Positions 34,805 to 44,499 of a stretch of DNA of 51,425 nt are shown one piece after another. Position 1 is the first letter of the stretch. Each line of letters opens with the position of its first letter. The stretch lies in contig NZCE01000032.1 of the NCBI GenBank assembly GCA_002688185.1, positions 1 to 51,425 on the forward strand, in the 5' to 3' direction. The notes under the pieces were generated by a model that was given only the letters and a program-made list of their open reading frames with translations, was not told the origin of the DNA and ran no database searches. A program made the position numbers and the translations under genes. The stretch comes from Spirochaetales bacterium (GTDB lineage: Bacteria; Spirochaetota; Spirochaetia; ARS1246).

Positions 34805-37015
34805 ATGTCTAAAATCATAGCTACCGCAGCTATCCGTGGGGCGCACGCCATGGTAGCCCGCGCGGATGAAGATTTACAAAAAGCAATAGAGAAACACGGC
34901 AAGGATGCGGCGATCGCCTATCCAAATACGGCATACAATCTGCCCATCATGCTACTATTCCTCGGGCAAAAAGTTGAAAAGCTTGGAGATCTCGAGGAAT
35001 CGCTTCAAGTGGCGAATAACCTCTTAGGAGAAATACCATCGGATGATCTTTGGCTTCCCTACCTTGGGGAAACGTTGGACTCGGGTGTTGCTACCCTGCT
35101 GGCTGAGGAAATCATCGAGTCCCTAAAATATCTGAACGGCAGCCCAATTGAAGGCGTGTGGCTCGGATTCACGGGCGACAACATCTTAAGATTGCAGGGA
35201 ATCAAGCTCGTTGACGGCAGAATGCCGGGATTTGTGGCTATTGCCGGAAGTACTGAGAAAAATGAAGACGCGGTGAAGCTCATCCGCGGCTTTCAGCAGC
35301 GGAATATCCTTGTTTTTATGGCCGGCCACAGCAATGGAAAGGCCATCGCGGAGCAACTCGCTGATGAGGGGATCGAGATGAATTGGGACACTTTTTTGGT
35401 GCCCTATGGAAGGGAGATCACCGCAGCCGTTCACGCTCTGAACTTTGCGGCTCGTTCAGCGATGACATTCGGCGGGGTTGAGCCTGGTGATATGACTGCC
35501 GCGCGAAATATTCTCATGTATAACAAAGAGCGCGTGCACGCGTTTGTCATGTCTCTCGGATCAGATGGGATAGACGGTGGCCAGATTATCTCCGACGAAA
35601 AATACGCCACCGCAGCCGGCGCGATCAACTTTGGATTTCCGGTAATCGCGGATGAACCGATTCCTCAGATTCTGCCGACTGGTATCTGCACTTACGAGCA
35701 TGTAATCTCGGGGATTAAGCTCGATGAAATAATCAGCCGCGCCATCGAGCTGCGCGGCTTGACCATAAAGGTAGAGGAAATTCCAATTCCGGTTCCATAC
35801 GGTGCGGGGTTTGAAGGTGAGCGTGTTCGGAAGGAAAACATGTTTGTCCAATTCGGCGGCAAATATACCGAGGCGTTTGAGCTTCTCCGCATGAAGGATC
35901 TCGATGAGATTGAAGACGGCAAAATTGAGGTGTTCGGTCCTGAAATTGAGGAAATGGAAGAAGGCAAAGCCTATCCTCTTGGGATTTTAGTGGAAGTTGC
36001 CGGACGCGAGTTCCAGGGAGATTTTGAGAGTGTCCTTGAACGAAGGATTCATGAGTTTATCTCGTGTGCAAACGGGATCTTTCACATGGGCCAGCGGGCA
36101 ATCATCTGGGTCAGAATCAGCAAAGATGCACATGAAAAAGGATTTAAAATCAAGGACTTCGGTGAGATCCTTGTTGCCAAGATGCACGATGAGTTTTCGA
36201 GCATCGTCGACCGCGTGCAGGCGAAAATTTATACCGATGAGAAAATGGCCGACGAGTTGGTTGCGGATGCACGCGAGATTTACAGTGAGCGCGATGACAA
36301 GATCGGCAACATGACCGACGAAGATGTAGAGGATTACTACTCCTGCACCCTCTGTCAGTCCTACGCGCCAAACCACGTTTGCATCGTTACTCCGCAGCGC
36401 CTGGGTCTCTGCGGCGCCTACACGTGGCTCGATTGCAAGGCTTCATTTCAGATTGATCCACACGGACCCAATGAGCCCGTGCAAAAAGGCACCGTCGTCG
36501 ACGCTGCAAAAGGCTCGTGGGAGAATATCAATGCTTATATTGACGTAAAATCAAGCGGCAATCTCAAGCAATTCAACGCGTATTCCATTATGGAAGATCC
36601 CATGACGTCCTGCGGATGCTTTGAGTGCATCGCGGCTATCGTCCCAGAGGCCAACGGCATTATGATCGTCGACCGGGACTTTACAGGAATGACTCCCGTG
36701 GGTATGACCTTCTCCACACTCGCCGGACAGATCGGCGGAGGCGTGCAGACTCCCGGCTTTACCGGAATCGGGAAGCTGTATATTTCGAGCCCAAAGTTTA
36801 TCTCGGCGGAGGGAGGCCACAAGCGCATCGCGTGGATGCCCAGGCAGCTGAAAGATGAAGTCGAGGATCGTCTTAAAATGCATCTCGAAGAAGCCGGCAT
36901 GCCCGAGCTTTTTGATATGATCGCAACGGAACATGAGGCGGAAGATCCAGAGGCACTGCTTGCATATCTGCAGCAGGTACAGCATCCGGTGCTAGAAATG
37001 GATCCGATGTTTTAG
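34805..37015 (+). CDS. acsB: CO-methylating acetyl-CoA synthase
   Basis: A 736-residue enzyme that joins CO, a methyl group from the corrinoid protein, and CoA to make acetyl-CoA. The A-cluster ligands are all present: C514, C517, C526, C536, C603 and C605 (SCTLC, HVCIV, GLCGAY, TSCGCF). These are offset by +8 from the Moorella enzyme as I remember it. The complete N-terminal ~310-residue domain that docks on CODH is kept, as in bacterial rather than archaeal (CdhC) forms. AGGAG lies 9 nt before the ATG. There are 89 bp between it and the HoxU-like gene, with a weak GGGTG/CACCC hairpin but no terminator. Confidence 0.97.
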   Translation: MSKIIATAAIRGAHAMVARADEDLQKAIEKHGKDAAIAYPNTAYNLPIMLLFLGQKVEKLGDLEESLQVANNLLGEIPSDDLWLPYLGETLDSGVATLLAEEIIESLKYLNGSPIEGVWLGFTGDNILRLQGIKLVDGRMPGFVAIAGSTEKNEDAVKLIRGFQQRNILVFMAGHSNGKAIAEQLADEGIEMNWDTFLVPYGREITAAVHALNFAARSAMTFGGVEPGDMTAARNILMYNKERVHAFVMSLGSDGIDGGQIISDEKYATAAGAINFGFPVIADEPIPQILPTGICTYEHVISGIKLDEIISRAIELRGLTIKVEEIPIPVPYGAGFEGERVRKENMFVQFGGKYTEAFELLRMKDLDEIEDGKIEVFGPEIEEMEEGKAYPLGILVEVAGREFQGDFESVLERRIHEFISCANGIFHMGQRAIIWVRISKDAHEKGFKIKDFGEILVAKMHDEFSSIVDRVQAKIYTDEKMADELVADAREIYSERDDKIGNMTDEDVEDYYSCTLCQSYAPNHVCIVTPQRLGLCGAYTWLDCKASFQIDPHGPNEPVQKGTVVDAAKGSWENINAYIDVKSSGNLKQFNAYSIMEDPMTSCGCFECIAAIVPEANGIMIVDRDFTGMTPVGMTFSTLAGQIGGGVQTPGFTGIGKLYISSPKFISAEGGHKRIAWMPRQLKDEVEDRLKMHLEEAGMPELFDMIATEHEAEDPEALLAYLQQVQHPVLEMDPMF

Positions 37016-37026
37016 GAGGTAAAAAT

Positions 37027-38361
37027 ATGGCTTTGACAGGAATGCAGATCTACAAATCACTACCCAAAACCAACTGCAAGGATTGCGGGTTCCCTACCTG
37101 TATGGCGTTTGCAATGCAAGTGGCGGGAAAACAGCGGGCTTTGGAGGACTGTCCACACGTGTCCGATGAGGCCTCGGAGTCACTCTCGGCTTCTTCGGCT
37201 CCGCCGATGAAGCTGGTGAAAATCGGTTCTGAAGAACGCCGATTTGAGATAGGTCAGGAAACGGTCATGTTTAGGCATGAGGAAAAGTTTCATCGACCCA
37301 CAGGAATAGCAATCAAGTTCCCGGCGTCACTGAGCGACGAAGAAGTCGATAAGAAGCTTTCGGCCGTCAATAGCAGCGTGTTTGTGCGTGTGGGTGAGAG
37401 ACTCTACGTCCGCTTCTGCGCCGTTGAGGTTGACGGGGTCGATGATCCGGTTGCGAGGATGAAAACCATTATAGACAAGGGCTGTCTCCCATCGATAATT
37501 ATGGGCTCGGACACTGAGACGATGAAGACCGTCGCTGAGGCTGTGAAAGATGAGCGGCCGTTGCTATATCGCGCGGATTCATCGAATATCGATGCCATGG
37601 CCGCGCTGGCTGCAAACCTGAAGCTCCCGTTGGCCGTCTATGCACCAACACTCGAGGAACTGGCTGACCTTACCTCAAAGGCTAAAGACGCGGGCGTTGA
37701 GGATATGGTACTCTCATTCGACTGCGAAAAGCTCGGCGACACTGTGCGTACCATGACCATAGCCAGACGGGCCGCTTTAAAAAAACAGGTCCGTGCCCTC
37801 GGCTATCCGGCAATAGTAGACATCAAAACCACCGATCCGGACTTGGAGCCGGTGATGGCGGCGTCCATGGCGGCAAAATACGCAGGTATTGTGATCGTTG
37901 ACGGTGCTGAGCCATGGCAGGTTCTGCCTGTCCTCACCATCGTGCAAGACGTCTATACCGATCCACAGGTGCCGAATACCGTTGAGGTTAAACTGTATGA
38001 GATTGGAGGCCCGGACGAAAACTCACCGGTATTATTTACCACCAACTTCTCTCTCACGTATTTCAGTGTTGAGGGTGAGGTTGAGAGGAGCAAGATACCG
38101 TCGTATATCTGCGTGGTAGATACCGAAGGGCTTGGCGTTCTCAACGCCTATGCCGGTGACAAAATATCGGCGGAAAAGGTTGTAAAAGCTCTCCAAGAGC
38201 AAAATGTTGCCGAGAAAGTCAAGCACCGTAAGCTAATTATCCCGGGACTGCTCCCGATTTTTCGCGCAGAGATTGAAGATACCTCGGATTGGTCGGAGGT
38301 TATTATTGGTCCTGAAAATGCTCGAGAGATTCCTGCATTTCTCCAAACTAACTGGAGCTGA
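37027..38361 (+). CDS. acsC: Corrinoid/iron-sulfur protein large subunit
   Basis: A 444-residue gamma subunit of CFeSP, which carries the methyl group on cobalamin to AcsB. The N-terminal 4Fe-4S domain has C17, C20, C25 and C42 (TNCKDCGFPTC ... DC). A TIM barrel follows, and the C-terminal cobalamin-binding part contains GVLNAYAGDKISAEKV. It is 11 bp after acsB with an ideal AGGAGGT site. Full length for the family. Confidence 0.97.
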   Translation: MALTGMQIYKSLPKTNCKDCGFPTCMAFAMQVAGKQRALEDCPHVSDEASESLSASSAPPMKLVKIGSEERRFEIGQETVMFRHEEKFHRPTGIAIKFPASLSDEEVDKKLSAVNSSVFVRVGERLYVRFCAVEVDGVDDPVARMKTIIDKGCLPSIIMGSDTETMKTVAEAVKDERPLLYRADSSNIDAMAALAANLKLPLAVYAPTLEELADLTSKAKDAGVEDMVLSFDCEKLGDTVRTMTIARRAALKKQVRALGYPAIVDIKTTDPDLEPVMAASMAAKYAGIVIVDGAEPWQVLPVLTIVQDVYTDPQVPNTVEVKLYEIGGPDENSPVLFTTNFSLTYFSVEGEVERSKIPSYICVVDTEGLGVLNAYAGDKISAEKVVKALQEQNVAEKVKHRKLIIPGLLPIFRAEIEDTSDWSEVIIGPENAREIPAFLQTNWS

Positions 38362-38375
38362 CGGATAACGTTTCC

Positions 38376-40289
38376 ATGGCAGACGGAATGACGACCCAGA
38401 CCGTTACTCTGATTCCGCAAAATACCACCGTCACAGTAAGGAGAGGCGTAACCCTCCTGGAGGCGGTGTCCCAAGCGGGCATTATGCTCAACAACCTCTG
38501 CGGCGGTGACGGAATCTGCGGCAGATGCAAAATGATTGTAAGAACGGGCACCGTGTCCGATGAGGTGTCGGCCAAATTGACGCGGGATGAGATCAGAAAG
38601 GGATACGTGCTTGCCTGCCAGATAAAGGTACACGATAACCTGACGGTGGAAATACCCAAGGAAACTTTTGCCAGGGAAAAGGTTCTTGCCGATGAAGATG
38701 CAAAACGGTTTGAGGATCTTGAGGCCGATCAGGCGTATAAAGAGGAGCTGGTCCCTACTCCTCTTACACAAAAGGTGTTCTTGAAGCTAGACGAACCATC
38801 GCTGGCCAACAACATGGCCGATCACCAGAGATTGATCGCCGCAATCCGAAAGCAATGCGATTGTGAGTCGCTTCAAACGGGCCTGAAAATCATCAAAAGC
38901 CTCTACAAAACCTTGAGAGACCATAACTACCGAGTGACGGCCACGGTGGGCCTGCGATCGGAAATTTCAGAACTGATGAACGTCGAGGGCGGCAACACGG
39001 CCGATGAAAACTACATGGTGGTTATTGATATCGGCACCACCACCATCGTCTCTCACTTGATGGATGTAAACAGCACAAAGACCCTCGGGGCCAAAGCGTG
39101 CTTCAATTCCGGTGGAGTTTACGGCAGAGAAGTTACGGGCCGGATGATCGCAGCCGAAAAAAAAGGCATAGAAGAATTACAGCGATTGCTGGTTGACGAC
39201 ATCAACCAGCTGATCGAAGGACTTGCAAAAGAACACGGCATAAACCCGCGAAATATCACTGCGATCGTATGCGCGGGAAACACCGCAATGGAGCATTTTC
39301 TCCTCGGGCTGCCAACCGACAACATACGGAGATCTCCGTATGTGCCGGTATCCGTTGCCCCGTCACCGATACGGGCGGTCGAGGTAGGACTGGAAATCAA
39401 CGCGAGGGGATTGCTGTATTACCTGCCTGGAATCGCCGGTTGGGTGGGGAGTGACATTACCGCCGGAATACTCTCTACCGGCATCCACGAGGCGGACGCA
39501 CTGAGTCTCCTTGTGGATATAGGAACCAACGGTGAGATCATCGTTGGAAACAGAGAATGGCTCATGGCGTGCTCGGCTTCCGCCGGTCCGGCCCTTGAAG
39601 GGGCAAGCGAACACTGTGGCATGCGGGCGGAAAAGGGCGCTATCGAGCGAGTGAGCTCGGAGAATGGTATCATCACATACGAAACAATTGGAGAAGGGCC
39701 GCCACGCGGGATATGCGGATCAGGGATAATCGATCTGGTAGCCGTGCTCCTCAACGAGGACATTATTAACAGATCGGGCAAAATCATTCCGGATTCATCC
39801 GACAGAATTCGAAAAGTCGATGGAATACTTCAATACGTCGTTGCCCACAAGAGCGAGAGCGAAAACGGGCGAGAAGTATATATCACGGAGACCGATATCG
39901 AGAACGTCGTCATTGCAAAAGCAGCTATTTTTGCAGCAATGAAAATAATTCTCGAGCGTTTGGATCTCTCCTTTGACGACATCGAGCACTTTTTTATTGC
40001 CGGGGCTTTTGGAAGCTATCTCAGTATAGAAAATGCAATCACGATCGGTTTGATTCCCAACGTGGAGCGCAATCGCATTCATTTTGTGGGTAACACGTCT
40101 GTGAAAGGAGCAAAGATCGTAGCTTTTTATCAGGAGGCGCTGGCCGTGGTTGAAAAAATCCGGAGCAACACCACCTACTACGATCTTATGGGTGCCAACG
40201 ACTATGTAGATGAGTTCCGCAAAGCGATGTTCCTGCCGCATACCGATATCGAACTCTTTGAGAGGAGGGATACATGGCAAAAAGCATAG
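38376..40289 (+). CDS. acsV: Reductive activator of the corrinoid protein (AcsV/RACo type)
   Basis: A 637-residue protein that reactivates oxidised Co(II) corrinoid by ATP-driven electron transfer. A plant-type [2Fe-2S] ferredoxin domain is at the N-terminus (LCGGDGICGRCKM ... ACQI). A linker follows, then an ASKHA-type ATPase domain (VVIDIGTTTIVSHL, CAGNTAMEHFLLG, LLVDIGTNGEI and AGAFGSYL). It is 14 bp after acsC with only a weak ribosome site. Its end overlaps the next gene by 16 bp. Confidence 0.94.
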   Translation: MADGMTTQTVTLIPQNTTVTVRRGVTLLEAVSQAGIMLNNLCGGDGICGRCKMIVRTGTVSDEVSAKLTRDEIRKGYVLACQIKVHDNLTVEIPKETFAREKVLADEDAKRFEDLEADQAYKEELVPTPLTQKVFLKLDEPSLANNMADHQRLIAAIRKQCDCESLQTGLKIIKSLYKTLRDHNYRVTATVGLRSEISELMNVEGGNTADENYMVVIDIGTTTIVSHLMDVNSTKTLGAKACFNSGGVYGREVTGRMIAAEKKGIEELQRLLVDDINQLIEGLAKEHGINPRNITAIVCAGNTAMEHFLLGLPTDNIRRSPYVPVSVAPSPIRAVEVGLEINARGLLYYLPGIAGWVGSDITAGILSTGIHEADALSLLVDIGTNGEIIVGNREWLMACSASAGPALEGASEHCGMRAEKGAIERVSSENGIITYETIGEGPPRGICGSGIIDLVAVLLNEDIINRSGKIIPDSSDRIRKVDGILQYVVAHKSESENGREVYITETDIENVVIAKAAIFAAMKIILERLDLSFDDIEHFFIAGAFGSYLSIENAITIGLIPNVERNRIHFVGNTSVKGAKIVAFYQEALAVVEKIRSNTTYYDLMGANDYVDEFRKAMFLPHTDIELFERRDTWQKA

Positions 40290-41029
40290 CTGTCGCCGGC
40301 AAGGGCGGGATCGGCAAATCGACAATCTCCGCTCTGCTTGTCAAACAGCTGCAGCAATCTGAAGAAACGCCCGTGTTGGCAATCGACGCTGATCCGGATT
40401 CAAACTTGGCGACGCTCCTTGGGGTGGACGGCAGCGAGTCGGTGGGCGAGCTCCGCGATGAAGTGTTGGATGAGATACATAACTTCCCCGCCGGTATGTC
40501 AAAAGCGGCGTATGTAGAGGCCGGATTGCATGAGATTATCACCGAGTCTGAGGGATTCGATATTATTACGATGGGTCGCGGGGAGGGTGCGGGCTGTTAC
40601 TGTTACTTGAATAGTCTTATCCGCAAGTTTTCCGATGATCTCGCTCCCTCGTATCGCTGGGTGGTATATGACAATGAGGCAGGTTTGGAGCATCTGAGCA
40701 GACGGACTACTCAAAACGTAGACGCTTTACTCGTCGTTGTGACCGAGAACCCGCTATCCCTTCACTCGGCGGCAAGTATCAAGGACATCGTAAAGCGTCT
40801 CAAAAGCAGAATCAAAAAAACGTACGCGGTCACGAACATGATCAAGCCAAAGAATATTCCACGAATACAAGAAAAGCTGGATGAGATTGGACTCGAGCTA
40901 TTAGTCCATATTCCATATGATGAAGATCTTGAACAGATGGTTTTTGAAAATACCAGTATCGCCCACACTGACGGATTGGCGGTTCTGGGACCAATACAAA
41001 CCATCGTAGACACTGTAAGGAGACAATAA
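40274..41029 (+). CDS. acsF: CooC/AcsF-type nickel-insertion ATPase (second copy)
   Basis: A 251-residue MinD-like ATPase: GKGGIGKST (residues 9-17), DADPDSNLATLLG, and the Cys-X-Cys metal motif at C108/C110 within GAGCYCY. It begins inside the end of acsV after GGAGG, and its stop shares a base with the acsD start. By position it is likely the factor for the A-cluster of AcsB, with the upstream cooC serving CODH. The division of labour is inferred from position only. Confidence 0.88.
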   Translation: MAKSIAVAGKGGIGKSTISALLVKQLQQSEETPVLAIDADPDSNLATLLGVDGSESVGELRDEVLDEIHNFPAGMSKAAYVEAGLHEIITESEGFDIITMGRGEGAGCYCYLNSLIRKFSDDLAPSYRWVVYDNEAGLEHLSRRTTQNVDALLVVVTENPLSLHSAASIKDIVKRLKSRIKKTYAVTNMIKPKNIPRIQEKLDEIGLELLVHIPYDEDLEQMVFENTSIAHTDGLAVLGPIQTIVDTVRRQ

Positions 41030-41985
41030 TGGAACTGCCTGATGTAAAAGAACGTTGGACCGATAGAGTCAATGAAGTAACAATCGGAGCTACGACAGAA
41101 CAGGGCGGAACAAGAACGTCCACTATCACGGTTGGCGGGCAAACGACCCTCCCTCTCCTCGATTTCGAGGGGGATATCCCGAATAAATCGGTGATTGCCG
41201 GATTTATTGCCGATGCCGTTCCTGACTGGCCCGATACCCTCAAGACGGCGATTGGCGATGAGATCAACTCTCCGGTGGAATGGGCGCAGAAAAGCGTAGA
41301 AGAGTTCAAAGTCGATGCTCTGTGTCTGAAATTAGTCGGAGCGGATCCTGCGGGCAAAAACGCATCTCCGGCGGACTGCGCAAAGGTTGTGGAAGACGTG
41401 CTCAAGGCGGTTGGCGTTCCCCTCATCATTTGGGGATGCGGAGACGATGAGAAGGACAGCCAGATACTTCCCGACTGCTCCCAGGCAGCCCGCGGCGAGA
41501 ATTGCCTGATCGGATCCGCCAAAGAGAGCAATTACATGACGATAGTTGCCATTTGCAAGGCCGATAAGCACAAGGTTATTTCTGAGGCGCCTGTAGATAT
41601 CAATATAGGCAAACAGGTGAATATTCTTCTGCAAGACGCCGGTTTTAATCTCAATGATGTCGTTATGTTCCAAACCACGGCGGCGCTGGGCTATGGATTC
41701 GATTATGTATACACGATTCTCGAACGCGCGCGCGCCGCAGGACTCAAGGGCGATAAACTGATGGCCACACCCATTATTAGTGATGTAGGGGGAGAAGTGT
41801 GGCGGATCAAAGAGGCGACGGTGGACGAGGATATCCTACCGGGATGGGGAAAACTCGAAAAGCGTGGCCCGTCTTGGGAAGCGACGTGCGCGGGCGGGTA
41901 TCTGCAGTCGGGAGCCGATATTTTGATCATGGCGCATCCCGGAGCCATCTCCACCATTCAACAGACGCTTGCACAGCTGGTTTAG
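41029..41985 (+). CDS. acsD: Corrinoid/iron-sulfur protein small subunit
   Basis: A 318-residue TIM-barrel subunit of CFeSP, partner of AcsC. It has VDALCLKLVGADPAGKNASP, VPLIIWGCGDDEKD and DIL-type barrel strands, and ends IMAHPGAISTIQQTLAQL, as usual in AcsD. AAGGAG precedes the ATG. Translation is coupled to the preceding gene by the TAATG overlap. AcsD also holds the cobalamin lower face in known structures. Confidence 0.96.
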   Translation: MELPDVKERWTDRVNEVTIGATTEQGGTRTSTITVGGQTTLPLLDFEGDIPNKSVIAGFIADAVPDWPDTLKTAIGDEINSPVEWAQKSVEEFKVDALCLKLVGADPAGKNASPADCAKVVEDVLKAVGVPLIIWGCGDDEKDSQILPDCSQAARGENCLIGSAKESNYMTIVAICKADKHKVISEAPVDINIGKQVNILLQDAGFNLNDVVMFQTTAALGYGFDYVYTILERARAAGLKGDKLMATPIISDVGGEVWRIKEATVDEDILPGWGKLEKRGPSWEATCAGGYLQSGADILIMAHPGAISTIQQTLAQLV

Positions 41986-42000
41986 CAGGGAGGATAAGCA

Positions 42001-42783
42001 ATGATATTTATTGGTGAACGTATAAACGCGGGGTTTAAGGACGTAAAGGCGGCAATCCAGAATCGAGACGCAGATGTAATCAAGGAGTGGGCGGCCAAAC
42101 AGACGAACGCAAAGGCGACGTACCTTGACGTAAACATGGGAACAGCATCAAACAAGCCTGAAGACTTATGCTGGATGATCGAATGTGTCCAGGATGAGTG
42201 CGATACCCTTATTTCAATCGACAACAACAGGCCCCTGATGCTCAAAGAGGCGATGCCGGTCTGCAAGAAGCCGCCGCTTATTAATTCACTCACCGCAGAT
42301 GAAACGAAACTGGATGAGATGCTTCCCCTCATAGCCGAGCATAAGGCGTCGTTTATCGGACTCGTGATGGATGAGTCCGGCAGTCCAAAAGACTCGGCAA
42401 AACGGGTAGAAAATGCCGGCCGAATTGTTGCCAAGATTATGGAGCATGACATAGGACCCGATCAGCTCTTTTTAGATCCAATCATCATGCCCCTCAAGTA
42501 CATGCAAGAGCAGGCAAAGGAGATTATGGATGCGGCCTCTCAGTTCCGGCTCTTTACCGATCCACCTTGCCACATCGTCGGGGGCCTGAGCAACGTGTCA
42601 AACGGCACGAAATATAAAAAGCTCATCAACAGGATTTTCGCCACCATGCTCGTGGCAAACGGCCTTGATGCGGTGATTTGCGATGTCATGGATGAAACGT
42701 TGGTCAATGCGATTCTTACCGCGGAGCTGGTAATGAACAAATCGATCTATGCCGATTCATACATTGATGCCTTCAGAAGATAG
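42001..42783 (+). CDS. acsE: Methyltetrahydrofolate:corrinoid/iron-sulfur protein methyltransferase
   Basis: A 260-residue TIM-barrel pterin-binding methyltransferase that moves the methyl group of methyl-THF onto CFeSP. IFIGERINAGFKDVKAAI, YLDVNMGTAS, LISIDNNRP and HIVGGLSNVSNG, where the last is the pterin-site strand, are present. GGGAGG lies before the ATG. It is the last gene of the block and is followed within 30 bp by an intrinsic terminator. Confidence 0.96.
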   Translation: MIFIGERINAGFKDVKAAIQNRDADVIKEWAAKQTNAKATYLDVNMGTASNKPEDLCWMIECVQDECDTLISIDNNRPLMLKEAMPVCKKPPLINSLTADETKLDEMLPLIAEHKASFIGLVMDESGSPKDSAKRVENAGRIVAKIMEHDIGPDQLFLDPIIMPLKYMQEQAKEIMDAASQFRLFTDPPCHIVGGLSNVSNGTKYKKLINRIFATMLVANGLDAVICDVMDETLVNAILTAELVMNKSIYADSYIDAFRR

Positions 42784-42810
42784 CCATAGAGCGCATTTGT
42801 AGAAACGCTG

Positions 42811-42843
42811 GCCGGGTACCCCAAATCGCCCGGCTTTTTTTTT
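42811..42843 (+). terminator. Rho-independent terminator of the CODH/ACS block
   Basis: Stem GCCGGG (42811-42816) and CCCGGC (42829-42834), a 12-nt loop, and a nine-T tract. On the other strand no T run follows the stem, so it acts only on the plus-strand transcript. Confidence 0.9.
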
Positions 42844-42848
42844 GGGGG

Positions 42849-44340
42849 CTAAGGCGGTATTACAGCGAAAGACTTTTTGTTTTTTTTGCATATAATTTGT
42901 GAAACATTCCGCCCTGACAATGCTGCAATGGGAACACCGCACCCGGGCTCAACCCACTGCCCACACATATAGAAATTGGAAAGCCCTTTTAATTCCTTCC
43001 TAAACGGATTGCTCTTAAATAGATTCTCGCTCTGCCACCCCTGTATCGAGCCTTTCCAGTTCCCTGTATACCTGGCGAAAGTCGCGGGCGTAGCCACGTC
43101 AACCATTTCTATTTTCTTGCCGATGCCCTCGGTCCTTCTTTCCAAAAGTTGCTTTATTTCACCGGCCAACTTTTCTTTCTCATCAGTGTACTTTTCTTTA
43201 TTCGTCCTTCTCATGTTGATCCAAAAATCGCCGTTGTGGGTTTCCATTTCCACCCTCACCAGGCTTTTCCCCCGCGTAACGATGTCCGGCATTGCGCTGA
43301 ATTTCAGAATGTCAATATTCTCAAATGATGTCCCGTCGGCGATTACCAACGGCTGTTCAAGAATGTACTTTGATTTATATGCGAGCATTTCAAGGGGGTC
43401 GGCAATCCCGAGAAAGATGAGAATTCGAGAAGAGTTAACCTTCATGTGAGCATAAAGCCCTGCTAACTTCCGGTGAGTATACTTTCCATCGAGCATTTTC
43501 TCCAGAGTTGTCTTCCCATCGGCGGCCGATACAATAATGTCGGACAGCCGCTGTTCGCCGGATTCAAATTCCAGGCCAACAGCAGCGTGATTCTTGACGA
43601 TTATTTTGGTAACCCGTTTCCTGTAGTGGATTTCTCCACCAAGCGAAAGGTATCTTTTTTCGATGCGCCCGGCGAAGTCCGATACGCCGGCGGCCGGATA
43701 GCCCGCAGCGTCCTGGTCCATCACGGAGAGAACCATCATCTCATACAGCACGGGCGAGAATATATGATGCATGGCGCTGCGGAGAAACGGATTCTCGAAC
43801 CTTCCGGCGAGCTCATCCGCCGTAGTTTTTAGCCATTTTTTCATGAAGGGCACGTTGCGCAGTAATTTGGCTATTTTAATATAGTCCTTTATGCCGTAAA
43901 GCTCCCTTGGTTTGTCGATGGGCATTGAGACGTTTTGAAAAAACCTCGCACCATTGATAAACGAAAGCGGCAATTGCGGAATCTTGGGGACTAATTTTAT
44001 TCATATATGCTTCAAGTCTGTCGAGATTGCTGTATACGTGGAAACGTTTTCCGTCCGGAAACTCGAATACATCTTCCGTTGGCTGATACAGAAAATGCAC
44101 TCCGCTCATTTCAATGAGCTCGCACCATAGAGCATAAAAAGGGCTGCCGGCGGACGATCCGGCGAGACCCGGGAAACCGCCCTGTATGAGATAGCCGTTC
44201 CTCTTCCAAGAAGAGGCGAGCCCGCCGGGCCTGTCGTGCATTTCGAAAATCTTTGTCTGATACCCATTCATTTGCAAATAGCAGCCTGCGGACAGCCCCG
44301 CGATACCCGCGCCTATAATACTCACGACGTTGTCGGTCAT
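42849..44340 (-). pseudogene. Phytoene desaturase/CrtI-like FAD oxidoreductase, frameshifted
   Basis: One gene read in two frames. The N-terminal part (from ATG 44340) has the FAD motif IIGAGIAGLSAGCYLQMNGY and RPGGLASSW. The remainder (to 42849) has the long central part and the C-terminal FAD motif MCGQWVEPGCGVPIAALSGR. The frames meet at a run of three A on the plus strand (43959-43961). Removing one base gives a continuous SAIAAF-VINGARFF junction, as expected of the family. Combined length would be about 490 residues, normal for NAD(P)/FAD carotenoid-type desaturases or isomerases. The break may be a real mutation or a one-base sequencing error. Confidence 0.8.
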
Positions 44341-44364
44341 GCCCCTAGCTCTATTATATTCTGT

Positions 44365-44424
44365 GCGGTCCGCGCATCGGCGGTCCGCGCATCGGCGGTC
44401 CGCGCATCGGCGGTCCGCGCATCG
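44365..44424. repeat. Four perfect 15-bp tandem repeats
   Basis: Unit GCGGTCCGCGCATCG, repeated four times without a mismatch, 25 bp upstream of the pseudogenised desaturase start. A near-identical 15-mer occurs inside the dnaJ-like gene. Confidence 0.95.
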
Positions 44425-44499
44425 GGTGTGAATAAAGAGGTCACGCGAAGGACGCAGAGCTTTCAGAGAAGGGTGGATTAAGTGCAGGAAAGCCGCTTA

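Noticed and set aside
42811..42843. Bidirectional terminator shared with the convergent desaturase gene
   Set aside because: The minus-strand side of the stem lacks a T tract, so only plus-strand termination is supported.
44365..44424. CRISPR array
   Set aside because: The 15-bp units are directly abutting with no spacers and no cas genes are nearby.
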